Source: Mya arenaria (lineage: Eukaryota > Mollusca > Bivalvia > Myida > Myidae). From it: DNA of 64,000 nt. Under the pieces are notes generated by a model. That model did no database searches. It was given only the letters and a program-made list of their open reading frames with translations, and had not been told where the DNA came from. Numbering within the stretch: position 1 is the first letter of the stretch; each line of letters begins with the position of its first letter. The stretch lies in assembly GCF_026914265.1 (NCBI RefSeq), contig NC_069125.1:68337207-68401206 (forward strand), read 5' to 3'. Of the stretch, positions 39,101 to 52,372 are shown one piece after another. The translations under genes and the position numbers were made by a program.

Positions 39101-42100
39101 CAAAGTACCCAGTAGATGGTATGGAAGTCATGTATTGGTGAATACTCCCAAAACATGCAATACGTCTGCAGAGTAATTGGCTCATACGAACATTGGATAT
39201 GAGATATGAATTTGTTTGCAACTGGTGAAAACAAAAGAATATCGTATAAAATGTAGTATTTAAAATTGACCCATTACACTATATTTTGAACCCACATTAC
39301 CAAGCTTCAAAGTAATAAAATATTTCATCAAGGCCAGATTACACCAGCAATATTGCAAAAAACATATCCTCAAGAGTGTTCCAATGGTTTTTCCAAGATT
39401 TGACCTAGTGACCTAGTTTTTGAACCCGTTTTACCTAGTTTTAAACTTAGCAAAGATTTCATGGTGGCAAATTCTAATAAGTTTCATGAAGATTTGAGGG
39501 GACATAATTATTGCCTCTGTTTGTTCACAAGTTCTATTTGACAAGATTTGACCTTATGATCTAGTTTTTGACCCCATGTGAGCCACTTTTAAAGTCTGCC
39601 AAAATTACATCATAGGACACGTTCTGACTTAATTTCCAACCTCATTTGACCAAGTTCCAAACTTCCCGGTAGTCATTGATTTTATTAATGTCTCTAGCGT
39701 GTTCCAAATACTTTCCTAAGATTTGACCCAATGATCTAGTTTTTGACTCTATGTGACACACATTTACAAACTGTCAAGATTTTATCAAGTGAGACATTCT
39801 GACCAAGCTTGAACATTACTTAACCAATCCGTATAAAGATATGATTCAGGAAAGAAAAATGTGATGGACAGACGGATGGACAGAATGAGGAATTGGCCAA
39901 AACAAAATTCTGCTCCCTAAACTTTTGGTTCTGGAGGGGATAAAATATCATTCAAGAGTTTTTCAACCATCTATTCAAAACTTAATAACATACAGCTTAT
40001 AATATATATTCTCTTATGAATAAACATAGTTGAGTACCATTGTATAAGTCTCAATATAATAAATCAAGTAGTTGCTGAGATATAAACCTATATGTACTTA
40101 CATGCAAACCCATAACCAGAATTTCCATGATGGGCCCATAATTTACATTAAATGTAAGTTAGTGTTATCAAACTTCATTAATGAAGTAGGATAGATAGTT
40201 GGGAACACATATTTAAAGTTTCAATGCAATACATGATGTATTTGCTGAGATAGTGACCTAAAGGTGCTTACATGCAAAACCTAAACCAAGATGTGAAACC
40301 CACGTTAGGGTAAGTAGTATAGACTCCTTATTCTTCTAATAGTCATGCTAACAACAGCTGTCACAGAGACAGTGCGCTCGACTATTCCGCCGCTTTTCGG
40401 TGTATGGATTGAAACGTTTTGGGGAAACATGCATGTATCACTGTTAGATTAGATTTCAATGCAATACATGATGTGCTGAGATATTTACATAAATTGAATG
40501 GAAAATATTTGAGGTGGTACGCAAACTTTAACGTAAATATTAAGTCGAAAAAGGGGCATATTTTTTTCAAAATGCTTGATAGAGTTACCTCCTCCTGTGT
40601 ACAGGTTGAGGGTATGATGGTGAACAAGCATGCAAAGTTTCAAAGCCAGATGTCAATGGACTTTGAAAATATTTGAGGTGGTACGCAAACTTTAACGTAA
40701 ATTCTAAGTAGAAAAAGGGGCATTATTTTGTCGAAATGCTTGATAGAGTTACCTCCTCCTGGGTATAGGTTGGGGGCATGATGGTGAACAAGTGTGCAAT
40801 GTTTCAAAGCCATATGTCAATGGACTTTGAAAATATTTGAGGTGGTACACAAACTTTAACGTAAATTCTAAGTAGAAAAGGCATAATTTTGTCAAAATGC
40901 TTGGTTGAGTTACCTCCTCCTGTGTACAGGGTGGGGGCATGATGGTGAACAAGTGTGCAAAGTTTCAAAGCCAGATGTCAATATTTGAGGTGGTACATAA
41001 ACTCTTACAAAAACTTTAACATAAGTGGTTATGCCGACGCCAACGCTCGGGTGACTAGGATAGCTCTCCTTATTTTTCGAATAGTCGAGCTAAAAATAAA
41101 TACCGGTAGACATTCTTTTTAGCTTCCTAACATTTTTACGTTTTCTTCTCATAATATTTGGTGAAACTAAGGTATTCTTTAAAGAAATTGCAAGATAAAT
41201 AGACAAAATTCATCGACTTTTTGGGTGTTTTGATGATTGTTCTACAATCAAAAGCTACATGGTTTATAATGGAGGGTTGCATGTAAATGTTTCAGTGTTT
41301 AAACATGCATGCGTATAATGCAACCAAACTTTGTGACTGTATGCACTTGCATTTTATTGAACAAATGTAAACTTATTGGAAAAATGTAAGAGTGATAAAT
41401 AAATCTGATCCAAACATTTCTCAAAATCAGGCTGATAGAAAAAGATGATGTCAAAATACGTATGAACAACATTTGCTTTGTATTTTTCATAATAACCTCA
41501 TTCTGTCCTGTCATCCTTTTAAAAATGATAAAAATATACACACATGTGCAGAAATATCACTTCTATATTTGTTAAATATAAAATTTGAACCTGTTTTAGA
41601 CAATTTTGGCTTTTTTAAATCGGCTAAATTTAGATACATGAAATAACGACGCAGTGCTTGATATGCAAACACACTAACACACATTAAAAGGAACTGTACG
41701 ATTGGTGTAATTATGCAATGTTTATACTGTTAAGACATCTATAAATCAGTAGACAAATCTTTAAAAAATAAAATAAAATGTAACTACATTAATTTTTCAA
41801 GCCGAATGGTGGTCTTTTAACATATATGAAAACAATGCCATTTGACATCATTGGTTGGCGCACAACTGATTAATCTCATCTGTTTTAAAATACAACTACA
41901 TCAAGCAAAATCAATGTATTTTAAACATTAAGAGAAAAAGATTCTGAAGATTCCTGAGGTATGTACAGTGTGACAGTGTCTACACATTTTTAAAAGGCCC
42001 TTCTATTTAAGCTGTAGGGCAACTGGTTATTGAATGGATGAGTTACCATTTTTGATTCCCCCAAGAATTCCTGTCTTCTCATCCGGGTCTTTGTACTCTG

Positions 42101-45100
42101 GACATTGTCGGCAAACAGTCTTAAAGGCCCTACAATTTACTTCATTCAATTATAAAAATTAACCGCAGAATACAGCAAGTTAGATTACCACCAGGATAAT
42201 TAATTTCTGTATCATAGTCTGAAGAAATGGGACCAACAGCTGAAAATTATGTGTACTTTTGTGAGATATTTAAGTGTGTACTAGTGTCATGCCGACTAAA
42301 CAAATCATTTAAGTATTATCTGATCTAACTTTATCTTAGTACAGGACAAAAACTTGAGAGCTGCTCTTCAGTAACAATAGCAAATGAGACCCTGGGAAAG
42401 TTGTTGGAAAAATAAACAAGACCAGCCCACCTGTTCACCCCAAACAGGGGAGTGCCAAAGCCAAACAGTACGGGCTGTTGTGGTGGGAATACCGGAGGGG
42501 GGAGGTGGCCGATAAAGGCTGGGCTCACAGATCTTTGCTCACCATCATCCTCATCTGAGTCACTGTATTCGCTGCTGTCATTGGGCACAATTGTCTTTGG
42601 GTATAGCTGCAATATTTGTTTGGATCTTTATTGACACCAGTTGTGTTTCAAATTTAAGTTATACTGAATTGTTTTTTTATACCTTTTTTTACACACACCA
42701 TATGATTCAAATTTTTTATTGCTTAATTTAATTGCTTTAGTAAATTGTTATATACATTGTAGCAATGCTATTTTATTTGTAGTATGGAAAATTTCCTTTC
42801 AATTACCATATCTGTAGTAATTTTGTTCTTCTTATTTAACTCAGCAATATCTTCATCAGGTCTTCTTTTTGCTGAAAGCACAAATGAGCATACACATATT
42901 TGGCATCCCTATTTCTGATAAATAAATGAAGAACGCTGGAACCTAAGGACCTCAAACTTTGTAGGCAAGTTAGCCATGACCAGTTGATGAACGCAATTGA
43001 TTGCAAGGTCAGTGAATTAAAGATCAATGTCACTGTGACCTTGAGCTGTAAAAATGTTTCCAATTAATAACCCGAGAACGCTGGGGCCCAGGGATTTAAA
43101 CTTAGGAGGCAGTTTGGTCAAGACCTGCACATGGCCTCTATTGACTTTGAGGTCAGTGGGTCAAAGGAACAGCTTATTTGGTAGGCAATTTGAACACTAC
43201 CAGCAGATGACCCATTTTGATAAAGAGAACAGTAGTGTAAAGGTTAGTTGTGGGCTTTTGTAGAGCTTTTGACTGCTATTACAGTGACCATAATTGGAGC
43301 ATCAGTTATATCATAAGCTGACAGTGAATAATGAATTCCAGGATTTCAATAAGGTAAACACAATCATTTACCTACATCGTTAACTTGAGGATATTCAGTG
43401 CTTGTTTATTTGTTTCTTTACATCTCTTTTACATAAACTTTTTTTTCATACCATTTCTTCTATTTTAGTTTTTTAATAAAAACTTCAATCCTTGCAAAAT
43501 ATCTCTAACTTTGTGCAAAGTGTTAACATACATATACACGTTTAATAATGCCCAACAATCTCATTTACAAGTTCAGCAGACACTAATTGACATCCTCTCC
43601 ATCTTGCAATGACTTTCATATTCATGTTCATACTTTGCTCTTTCAAAATGTCAAAATCATACAAGGCCTTTTTGGGGGCATTTGTCACATTCCTGTGACA
43701 GCATGTGTTTTTCATTTTGGCACGCAGTATTCATAAACATATGATGCACATTTTGGTTATTATCTCAGATTGTTTAAGAGTGAATTTCATGTATATATTA
43801 TAGCTGATAAGCCAGCAGGGAAGGAGAGTATAACAGACCTGGGTGTTCCTTAAGGTAAGCCTCTATCAGGTTGTTGACAATGTGGTTCTTGTTGATTCTC
43901 TCAACCTTCTTCCTACACTGAAATACAAAACTCATTACTTGGTTCAAAACAATTTTTCAAAAATCATAATCAATGTGTATGAGATCAATCCTGTAACATC
44001 ATTAAAATATCATTTTAATGTTAACATGTTTCCTTAATTCTTGAACTGAACATTATACAAATTTAATAATTATATAAAACTGTTTTTTTATATAAAAAAA
44101 ATAAAATATTTATAAGTTTCATTCTATGATTGAAGAACTTACTGAAGGGCATTCCTGTGAGCGGGCCATCCAGTCGGAGTAGCAGCCTGCACAGTAAGAG
44201 TGCAGGCACGGCTGCAGGCTAAAGAGTACAATGGCAGTTGAATGGTACAATTACAGACTCAAATCATCTTGTGAAACGGGAAATTATTGAAACATTTTGG
44301 TCATGCAAAAATCAACTCTAAAATTAGCCTTAAAGACAAATCATGCATGCATACATGTGAATTTTACTAATATTAATAAAACATTAGAGTACAAAATATA
44401 ACTTCATCTTAAAAAATTTAGGCTTCCTCTATCTTTTTCAACCTATGAAATCAGTTTACATGTAGGTGGTCTCTTACCTGATGCAGTCTTGCATGATCTC
44501 CTGGCAGATAATGCAAAGAAGGTTTTCCTCAATGTCGTCCTTTACCGGAGCCTCCACGGTCCCCGCCTTGCTCGGCCCACCCCTGGGCGTTGCAGCCTGA
44601 CTACCTTCTGCTGCTGATGATACTGTTGTAGTTGCTGCCAGTTGTTCTATTGCTGCTGTTGTTGTTCCTGATGTTGTTGCTATGGTTCTTGGTGTTGCTA
44701 GAGATGTAACTGTTTTGCTTGCATCTTTTTCAACCAATTTTGTGTCATGATCACCAAAGGCTGAAGGCTTTGAGAGCAAGTCACTAGGTTTCTGTTGACA
44801 ATACAGTACACACTTCACTACAAAAGTTTTGTATGAGCACATTTCATGGAATAATTATTAGGCCAATATTTTGAAGTAAATATGTTAAAATATAAGGTAA
44901 TATATTTATTATTGAATACCAACTACTAGTTCAAGTACCGACAAGACCTACTTTTTCATCTTTCCCATGCTTTTCAGGTTTCCAACGTTTAGAGCTCTCT
45001 TCGATATCATTCTCATAGTCAAGGCTGCGCTTTTTATTTATTTTCTCTGTACTTAAATGGTTGCAGTCGGAGTCTGTAATTTAATTAAGTGAGATCAAAA

Positions 45101-48100
45101 ATCACTGTACCAAGCCTTTAGAATGAAAAAATCCTAAGAAAAGTTGTATCTACATTAAAACCCGGCATTTCTGTTACCTAGATTGTCTAATGTTTAGGCC
45201 TAATTTGACATTATAACCAAAATGGGGCCATTTATAAAAAAAAATCATAAAAAAAAAATTAAAATCAATAAAATAATTCAAAGTAAACGTGTTATAATAG
45301 AACTACAAAATACATTAATCAAATTGTTTACTGAAATAAATCTTTGTCTAATGTAGCTACTTCAATATTTATTTAGAAATAATGGAATTTAAAGATCAGT
45401 CATATGATGCTTTCATAAGATGACCCCTGCCCACGATATATGCCAAACAGGAATGCCTACATGACCCCTACCCTGGATATGTTCATAACAGGAGAGCCTA
45501 CATGCCCCCTACCAAAGTTATGTGCCAAACAGGAGAGCCTACATGCCCCCTACCAAAGTTATGTGCCAAACAGGAGAGCCTACATGCCCCCTATCAAAGT
45601 TATGTGCCAAACAGGAGAGCCTACATGTCCCATACAATGGTTATGTGCCAAACAGGAGGGCCTACATGCCCCCTACCAAGGTTATGTGCCAAACAGGAGA
45701 ACCTACATAACCCCTATCCTGGATATGTGCCTAACAAGAGGATCTACATGCCCCCTACCCTGGATAAATGCCAAACAGGAGAACCTACATGACCCCATAC
45801 CTGCAATTGTGCCAAACAGGAGAACCTTCATGACCCCTACCATTGAAATATGCCAAACAGGAGAACCTACATGACCCCATACCCTGGAAATGTGCCAAAC
45901 AGGAGAACCTTCATGACCCCTACCCTTGAAATATGACTAACAGGAGAACTTACATGACCCCTACCCTGGAAATGTGCCAAACAGGAGAACCTTCATGACC
46001 CCTACCATTGAAATATGCCAAACAGGAGAACCTACATGACCCCTACCCTGGAAATGTGCCAAACAGGAAAACCTTCATGTCCCCACACCCTGGAAATGTG
46101 CCAAACAGGAGAACCTTCCTGACCCCTACCCTTGAAATATGCCTAACAGGAGAACCTACATGACCCCTACCCTTGAAATATGCCTAACAGGAGAACCTAC
46201 ATGATCCCTACCCTGGAAATGTGCCAAACAGGAGAACCTTCCTGACCCCTACCCTAGAAATATGACTAACAGGAGAACCTACATGACCCCATACCCTGGA
46301 AATGTGCCAAACAGGATAACCTACATGTCCCCACACCCTGGAAATGTGCCAAACAGGAGAACCTTCATGACCCCTACCCTGGAAATATGACTAACAGGAG
46401 AACCTACATGACCCCATACCCTTGAAATATGCCAAACAGGAGAACCTACATGTCCCCACACCCTGGAAATGTGCCAAACAGGAGAACCTTCATGACCCCT
46501 ACCCTTGAAATATGACTTACAGGAGAACCTACATGACCCCTACCCTGGAAATGTGCCAAACAGGAGAACCTTCATGACCCCTACCATTGAAATATGCCTA
46601 ACAGGAGAACCTACATGACCCAATACCCTGGAAATGTGCCAAACAGGAGAACCTTCATGACCCCTACCCTGGAAATGTGCCTAACAGGAGAACCTTCATG
46701 ACCTATACCCTGGAAATGTGCCAAACAGGAGAACCTTCATGACCCATACCCTGGAAATGTGCCAAACAGGAGAACCTTCATGACCCATACCCTGGAAATG
46801 TGCCAAACAGGAGAACCTTCATGACCCATACCCTGGAAATGTGCCTAACAGGAGAACCTACATGACCCCATACCCTGGAAATGTGCCTAACAGGAGAACC
46901 TACATGACCCCTACCCTGGAAATGTGCCTAACAGGAGAACCTTCATGACCTATACCCTGGAAATGTGCCAAACAGGAGAACCTACATGACCCCATACCCT
47001 GGAAATGTGCCAAACAGGAGAACCTACATGTCCCCACACCCTGGAAATGTGCCAAACAGGAGAACCTTCATGACCCCTACCCTTGAAATATGACTAACAG
47101 GAGAACCTACATGACCCCTACCCTGGAAATGTGCCAAACAGGAGAACCTTCATGACCCCTACCCTTGAAATATGCCTAACAGGAGAACCTACATGACCCC
47201 ATACCCTGGAAATATGCCAAACAGGAGAACCTTCATGACCCCTACCCTGGAAATGTGCCTAACAGGAGAACCTTCATGACCTATACCCTGGAAATGTGCC
47301 AAACAGGAGAACCTTCATGACCCATACCCTGGAAATGTGCCAAACAGGAGAACCTTCATGACCCATACCCTGGAAATGTGCCAAACAGGAGAACCTTCAT
47401 GACCCATACCCTGGAAATGTGCCGAACAGGAGAACCTACATGACCAATACCCTTGATATGTGCCTAACAGGAAAACCTACATGACCAATACCCTTGATAA
47501 GTGCCAAACAGGAGAACCTACATGACACCATACCCTGGAAATGTGCCAAACAGGAGAGCCTACATGCCCCCTTCCCTGAATGTTTGCCTAACAGTGGAAC
47601 CTACATGACCTTTCCCTTGATATGTACCTAACAGGAGAACCTACATAACCCCTACCCAAGTTATGTGCCAAATAAGAGGGCCTACATGCCCCCTACCCTG
47701 GATATGTGCCTAACAGGAGAACCTACATGACCCCTACCCTGGAAATGTGCCAAACAGGAGAACCTTCATGACCTATACCCTGGAAATGTGCCAAACAGGA
47801 GAACCTCCATGACCTATACCCTGGAAATGTGCCAAACAGGAGAACCTTCATGACCCATACCCTGGAAATGTGCCAAACAGGAGAACCTTCATGACCTATA
47901 CCCTTGATATTTGCCTAACAGGAAAGCCTATATGACCCCTACACTGGAAATATGCCTAACAAGAGAGCCTATATGACCCCTACACTGGAAATATGCCTAA
48001 CAAGAGAGCCTATATGACCCCTACCCACAATGAGTGCCAAACAGAAAAACCTACATGACCCCATACCCTGGAAATATGCCAAACAGGAGAACCTACATGA

Positions 48101-51100
48101 CTCATTCACTGGAAATGTCCCTAAAAGAAGAACCTACATACATCCTTCCCTGGATTTGTGCCAAACAGGAGAACCTACACTGAGAAAATTAAAAATCTCA
48201 AGGCAGTGAAACTTATATCTACAGCAGCTAACTTGGTTGAATATTTTTTCGTTAAACAAAAAAGTACATGTAATTGGTATTTTGAGTCTCTCAGTGTACA
48301 TTATCTTACCTTCTAGTGTAGCATCCAAGAGGTCCGGGGCGTTGTATTCCTGAGTGCTTTCTTCCGATATTTCCGCCCTTCTCAATTCAGCCATGTCCTG
48401 GTACATATAGCCCACATCTACAAGCATAAGCAGCATAACACAAAGCTAATAGAAAGATTCATTCGCACAAATAATATAGTAATTCATGTTGGTCTTTGTC
48501 CTGAAGACCCTATATTCTTAAACCTCTTTATTACCAGAGTGCATTTTCTTTAACTAATGTGAATATCTACTCCAGTTTTTGCTCCAGACCAATCGCTATA
48601 AAATATGCCAGTCCAAGGAACTAATTCCTGCACTTTTAGAATAGACAGTGTGTTATAGTTTAATTTAAGACATGCTACTGTTTGTTATTTGTATCATCTA
48701 TTTTGCATTAAATCTATGCTTTAGTTCTTTCATATAAACTTGTTTTCTTCTACACTATTTGAATAACAAAATGACAAAAGTTACAGTTGGAATATGTGTT
48801 TTCATTTTTAAGGAAACATAGCAGTAATTGGTTATACTTAGGTCCATGTTGTCCTTTTTGTAAACCAAGTAGATTTCATCTCCATGTGCAAGTTCTTTGG
48901 ACTGAAATAAGAAGATACAAATGCATTATTGTCTTTGTGTATACACAAATAGATGAAAATTAATTGCATACTACATCCATTTAATGTACGAGGGGTGATC
49001 CAGAATTACATGGACTTCTTACATATTTTCTATATTTATCGTCTAAATCATTTAAAAATTCATGAATATCTTATTCAAAGTGTTCTACATAGACGATATG
49101 AATTTTAGGTATGTTAATTTAATGAGTTTTGAAAAATTACGGGTTTTAAAATAACAGAAACGCACGGTCGGCACACCGTCTAAAATTTACGTTTACAAAC
49201 TTTTTATGTATCTTTTACGACACGCTTTTCTTCAACGTTTATCTACGAAATTCCGCCAAATTATGTCACATATCACGCTGACGTCATATTTATATACTGT
49301 TCAAATTTCTGATGTTATATCCGTTTTTAAGTCTTTTTGTTCTGGGTTGATTACACGTACAGTCTGTGATACAACATGGCGTCATCAAACTTTGTAGAAG
49401 CCCGAGCGGTGATAAAGTTTTGTGTTGGATTGGGGAAAACACTGGCACAGACTATGGAAATGTTGGCCGAGGCAAAATTGAAGTAACCTGTGTGCCGTTC
49501 ATTAGCATTCAACTGGCATTAACGTTTTAGAGAATGGTAAGATTCCATAGAAGACGATAAGGGAAGAGGACGGAAGAAGACGAGGGCACGACGTTAATGA
49601 CGTCGGTGAAGAACATCTTCGACGGGGATCACCGTTCGACAGTCCGTGATGTGACGAGCGTCGTCGGGGCGGGGTACGGAGGTGTGCAAAGAATTTTAAC
49701 AGACGATTTAGGCATGCGTAAGGTTTGTGCGAGATAGGTCCCTCGGTTGTTGGACTTGGAGACCGTGGCGCACCCGCCACAGTCGCCAGATCTTTCGCCA
49801 ATGGATTGCGCCGGTATTCCCAGAAATCAAGAGTCAGCTTAGATGACATCGTTTTCATTCATTCCATCAACTGCAAGTTAATGTGCATAACGCGATATCC
49901 ACGTTTTGCAGAGAGTGGTATTCGAATGTTTATACGCAGTGGATTACGCGCCATGTAAGTGTGTCAGTGTTGGTGGGAAATACATCGAAAAAATGTGACG
50001 CTTAATGAGCGCAACGTCACTAGCGTCATAAGAATGCGCCGGTCGGGTTTAACCATATGTCATTAATGCATTATAATTCAGCAAAAAAAATATGTATTGT
50101 TCTGAAAATTTCAGGAATTATACTAGATATGTCATATGTATTGTATGTGAATTTTCTTAGTTCTATGTGCAACAATATTAAAATTATTAAAAAAGTCCAC
50201 GTAATTCTGGATCAACCCTCGTATATCATCAATATTTTATAATCCAAATGACTTCATGCACATTTACCCAAAACATATTAAAGTTATGCACTGTTAAATA
50301 AATCATAAACATATGTGTTGCACAGTTTATTAACTTGTTTACTAAAGTTAAAAATAATGATTGCATTCTACGAATAAATACACAGGCAAAATAAGAAGTT
50401 AAAACAACATTACTATATTAAGTACAAAAGTCAAATGAACTAACCTTTCCTTTTGTCAACTTGTGAACCATGTTCAGCAATGTTCCATTAGTGCTGAAAG
50501 AATATGGAATTGCAAGCACCAAATGAAAGAAGCAAAAACAGACAAACCATAATCTTGAACATTTTCAACTAATGTTGATATCTTAATAATAATGTTTTAA
50601 GAAGAATACTTGAGGCACACCAACTTGACTGAGAAACAAACCTTGTATCATGTAATATGACTTTCCCTATGGATTCATCTCGCTCAATGTAGCAATGGTG
50701 TCCAGACACCAATTTATTTTCTGGCAAGCTGATATCATTGTCTGAAATCAATTGTAACATAATGATGTATAAATAAAAAAAGAATAATTCAAATTTAAGT
50801 TAGCAAATAAAATGTCATAAAACTGGATTCTTAAGAAGCAGATTTTTTTTTTACTTTCTATTATGCTTAGAAAACTAACTACCATATAGGTCATATATGG
50901 CACAGCTATGTTCAGGCTGTCCTGGATTAACCACACACTGGTGACACCTTTTCTCCAAGGTTTGCTTTACTTTAAGTGTAATTTATCAAGAGAAAAAGGG
51001 GTATACCAAGAACAGTTGAACACCATTAATTTAAAATCGTAGGGACCCAAAAATTTATTTCGACATAGCGATATTTTGGATTAACAATTTTCAGAAAATG

Positions 51101-52372
51101 ACAGTGTTCGCGAATTAAAGATGACGTAAAGTATATAGTCCTGAAGATTGCAATGTCAGTTACACGTTACCAATACAATACATTCGGTTTGAGTGATCTT
51201 TCGTTTACATGTTTGTTGAATTATTGTTCAATTAATGACAAATAATTCGTTATTATACTTCTTTATTAAAACAACATTAAACACTTAAAACAAATGACAG
51301 CACATGTATGCATTTGGAACATAGCACAGTGTATAAAAAGCGTGTTTAAATAGCACTGAAATTACACATTGTTTAACTCAGTATCGATAGCAGGTGGATA
51401 GAGCAATGCGGCAATCGAATCTGATGAGACAGACATTTTTGAATGATATTCAGGTTGTGGTAACCAGCAATTATATACACACTACATCACCCAAATGAGT
51501 CGCTCATTTTCTGACATCAATGTTTGTAACATACGTGTGCTCATGTTATTCTTTAACAAGTGCTAATTTTGCTCCATTGACAAGCCGATGCCTGAATGCA
51601 TTGGTAGTATGGTGTAATTGATAAATAGGTGTGAAATACCAAACTCGGACCATAATTTTTACTTCGAAATAGTTATATTTTTTGACTGGCGATTACTGAA
51701 TATAGATTAAAAAATTAGTTAAACAAAGAAGGAATCAAATTGGGACCGAAAAATAATTTCGAAATAGCGATAATTTCGGAAAAACGATGTTTGGAATAGG
51801 GTTGTTCAACTGTATATATATTGGTAACAGATGATACAGTACATCGCCAATACCACCCAAACTTCAGGCTCAATGGCCTAGATTATGACCCAATGTATAA
51901 GGTGATACAGGCCAGATTGAAAGTTTGATCATACATGTGTATAATAGTTTCAAAGCAACAATCAGGACCATAAGATGTGCTGATCAAGGTCATATTATTG
52001 GAGTTGGATAATTACAAAAACTGTGTCTACAAAGTCTTTTGAAGCGAGCCATATACTCCACCAATCTGAACCATTAAACCTGAGCCATGTATGTGACAGG
52101 TCACATTGTCCGCCATTTGTAAAGTAAATGAGCACGGGAGTGAAGTGTAAGAAGGAAAGAACCCATAACTCAGTTAAGTTAGAAGAGAGAACTCTGCTAG
52201 TACAAGTGTATTAAATTATCTCATATCCATCCGAAAAAGGCTATCCGAAATGCACCATAAAGAATATACCTAACGATCGTCCAATACGAAACATTTTTTC
52301 CTTGGAAACATATGGTTCACTCTCAAAGTCAGTCAAACTGACAAGTTGGCACCAATTATCGTCATCATCCAT
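33171..52372 (-). CDS. CHFR: E3 ubiquitin-protein ligase CHFR, 20 coding exons
   Basis: Mitotic stress checkpoint ubiquitin ligase, nuclear. Coding exons on the minus strand: 52372-52270, 50741-50642, 50493-50445, 48901-48838, 48417-48310, 45073-44952, 44791-44478, 44218-44143, 43917-43839, 42871-42807, 42606-42431, 42129-42047, 39049-38951, 38109-37945, 37233-37150, 36501-36431, 36161-36074, 35109-34993, 34661-34586, 33210-33171. The model gives 692 residues, close to vertebrate CHFR. The FHA domain (about 25-110) has Gly31-Arg32, Ser47/His50 and Asn70-Gly71. The RING (275-313) is C275-x2-C278-x12-C291-x-H293-x2-C296-x2-C299-x10-C310-x2-C313. The cysteine-rich part includes LCQCCLHPMPD and AYCHAYWGC. 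A PAR-binding PBZ finger (C663, C669, H678, H684) closes the protein and is split between the last two exons. Between FHA and RING lies a Ser/Thr/Ala-rich linker. Introns are heavily loaded with tandem and mobile repeats. Confidence 0.94.
33711..34295. repeat. 37-bp tandem array in CHFR last intron
   Basis: About 16 contiguous units with core CCAAGTTTCATTCCCTTA then TAAACAAACTATTAAAG. Copies decay toward the right. There are no spacers, so this is a minisatellite and not a CRISPR. It lies between the two exons that together encode the PBZ finger. Confidence 0.95.
35335..36074 (-). repeat. Tandem copies of CHFR exon 17 end and its splice donor
   Basis: Eight tandem units of 92-96 bp or 75 bp lie directly downstream (minus strand) of exon 17. 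Each has the reverse complement of GCTTACCTGGAACAGTG, which is a CCAG|GTAAGC donor preceded by exon-17-like sequence. The true exon 17 ends CTTCACTGTTCCAG|GTAAGC, and most copies repeat that word. The exon 17 frame stays open across several units (down to about 35706) as a 25-residue KQPLLGASIYLAGVKLGT-type repeat. Splicing exon 17 directly to exon 18 restores the CHFR family sequence, so the copies are probably intronic. Confidence 0.88.
37741..37800 (-). repeat. Decayed copy of CHFR exon 14 end
   Basis: About 60 bases resembling 37905-37965: the last ~20 bases of exon 14 plus its donor and intron start. GAAAAACGACCTCAGCAAT in the exon corresponds to GAAAAACGACCTTAGCAGT in the copy. Both are followed by GTTAGA/GTCAGA and CTTTACCTCT. 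Confidence 0.75.
39352..39945. repeat. Dispersed ~296-bp-core repeat, copy 2
   Basis: More diverged relative of 30880-31875: ATTTGACCTAGTGACCTAG, TTTTTGACCCCATGTGAGCC, GGACAGACGGATGGACAG, and an end CTGGAGGGGATAA. In CHFR intron 12. Confidence 0.75.
40060..41095. repeat. Dispersed ~164-bp-core repeat, copy 2
   Basis: The part at 40395-41095 matches 10767-11290 closely. Core markers GAGGTGGTAC lie at about 40511, 40675, 40839 and 40987, so the unit is ~164 bp. It ends in an imperfect hairpin (ATAGCTCTCCTTATT with AATAGTCGAGCTA). CHFR intron 12. Confidence 0.85.
42900..43210. repeat. Dispersed repeat in CHFR intron 9
   Basis: Two diverged copies of a block with AATAACCCGAGAACGCTGG, GGCAGTTTGGTCAAGAC and AAGGTCAGTG, about 150 bp each. 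One contains TGTCACTGTGACCTTGAG, similar to the core of the OSBP intron 2 repeat. Confidence 0.6.
45425..48180. repeat. 2.75-kb minisatellite, unit ~41-42 bp, in CHFR intron 5
   Basis: About 65 units containing CCCTGGAAATGTGCCAAACA then GGAGAACCT(T/A)CATGACC. Units of 42 bp keep plus-strand frames open with a 14-residue period in the first 450 bp (MCQTGEPTCPL-like). These frames lie antisense inside a CHFR intron and decay downstream, so they are not called as genes. Array length makes exact copy number sensitive to assembly. Confidence 0.96.
48989..50221 (+). mobile_element. Deleted mariner-like element in CHFR intron 3
   Basis: The terminal repeats CGAGGGGTGATCCAGAATTA and TAATTCTGGATCAACCCTCG are inverted, with TA at both flanks (48987-48988 and 50222-50223). 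Mariner transposase remnants survive on the plus strand in shifting frames: NFVEARAVIKFCVGLGKTLA near 49390, a DLGMRK-type stretch near 49705-49720, and HPPQSPDLSPMD near 49772-49806. The middle of the catalytic domain is missing and several stops are present, so it is not active. Confidence 0.88.
51013..51812. mobile_element. TIR MITE, copy 2 (CHFR intron 1)
   Basis: Same family as 12758-13466: it starts CAGTTGAACACC and ends GTTGTTCAACTG, and shares TTATTAAAACAACATTAAAC and TTACCAATAC. About 800 bp and clearly diverged from copy 1. Confidence 0.75.

Noticed and set aside
45440..45874. Plus-strand open frames with MCQTGEPTCPL-type repeats
   Set aside because: By-product of ~42-bp tandem units inside a CHFR intron, on the opposite strand, and lost where unit length drifts.
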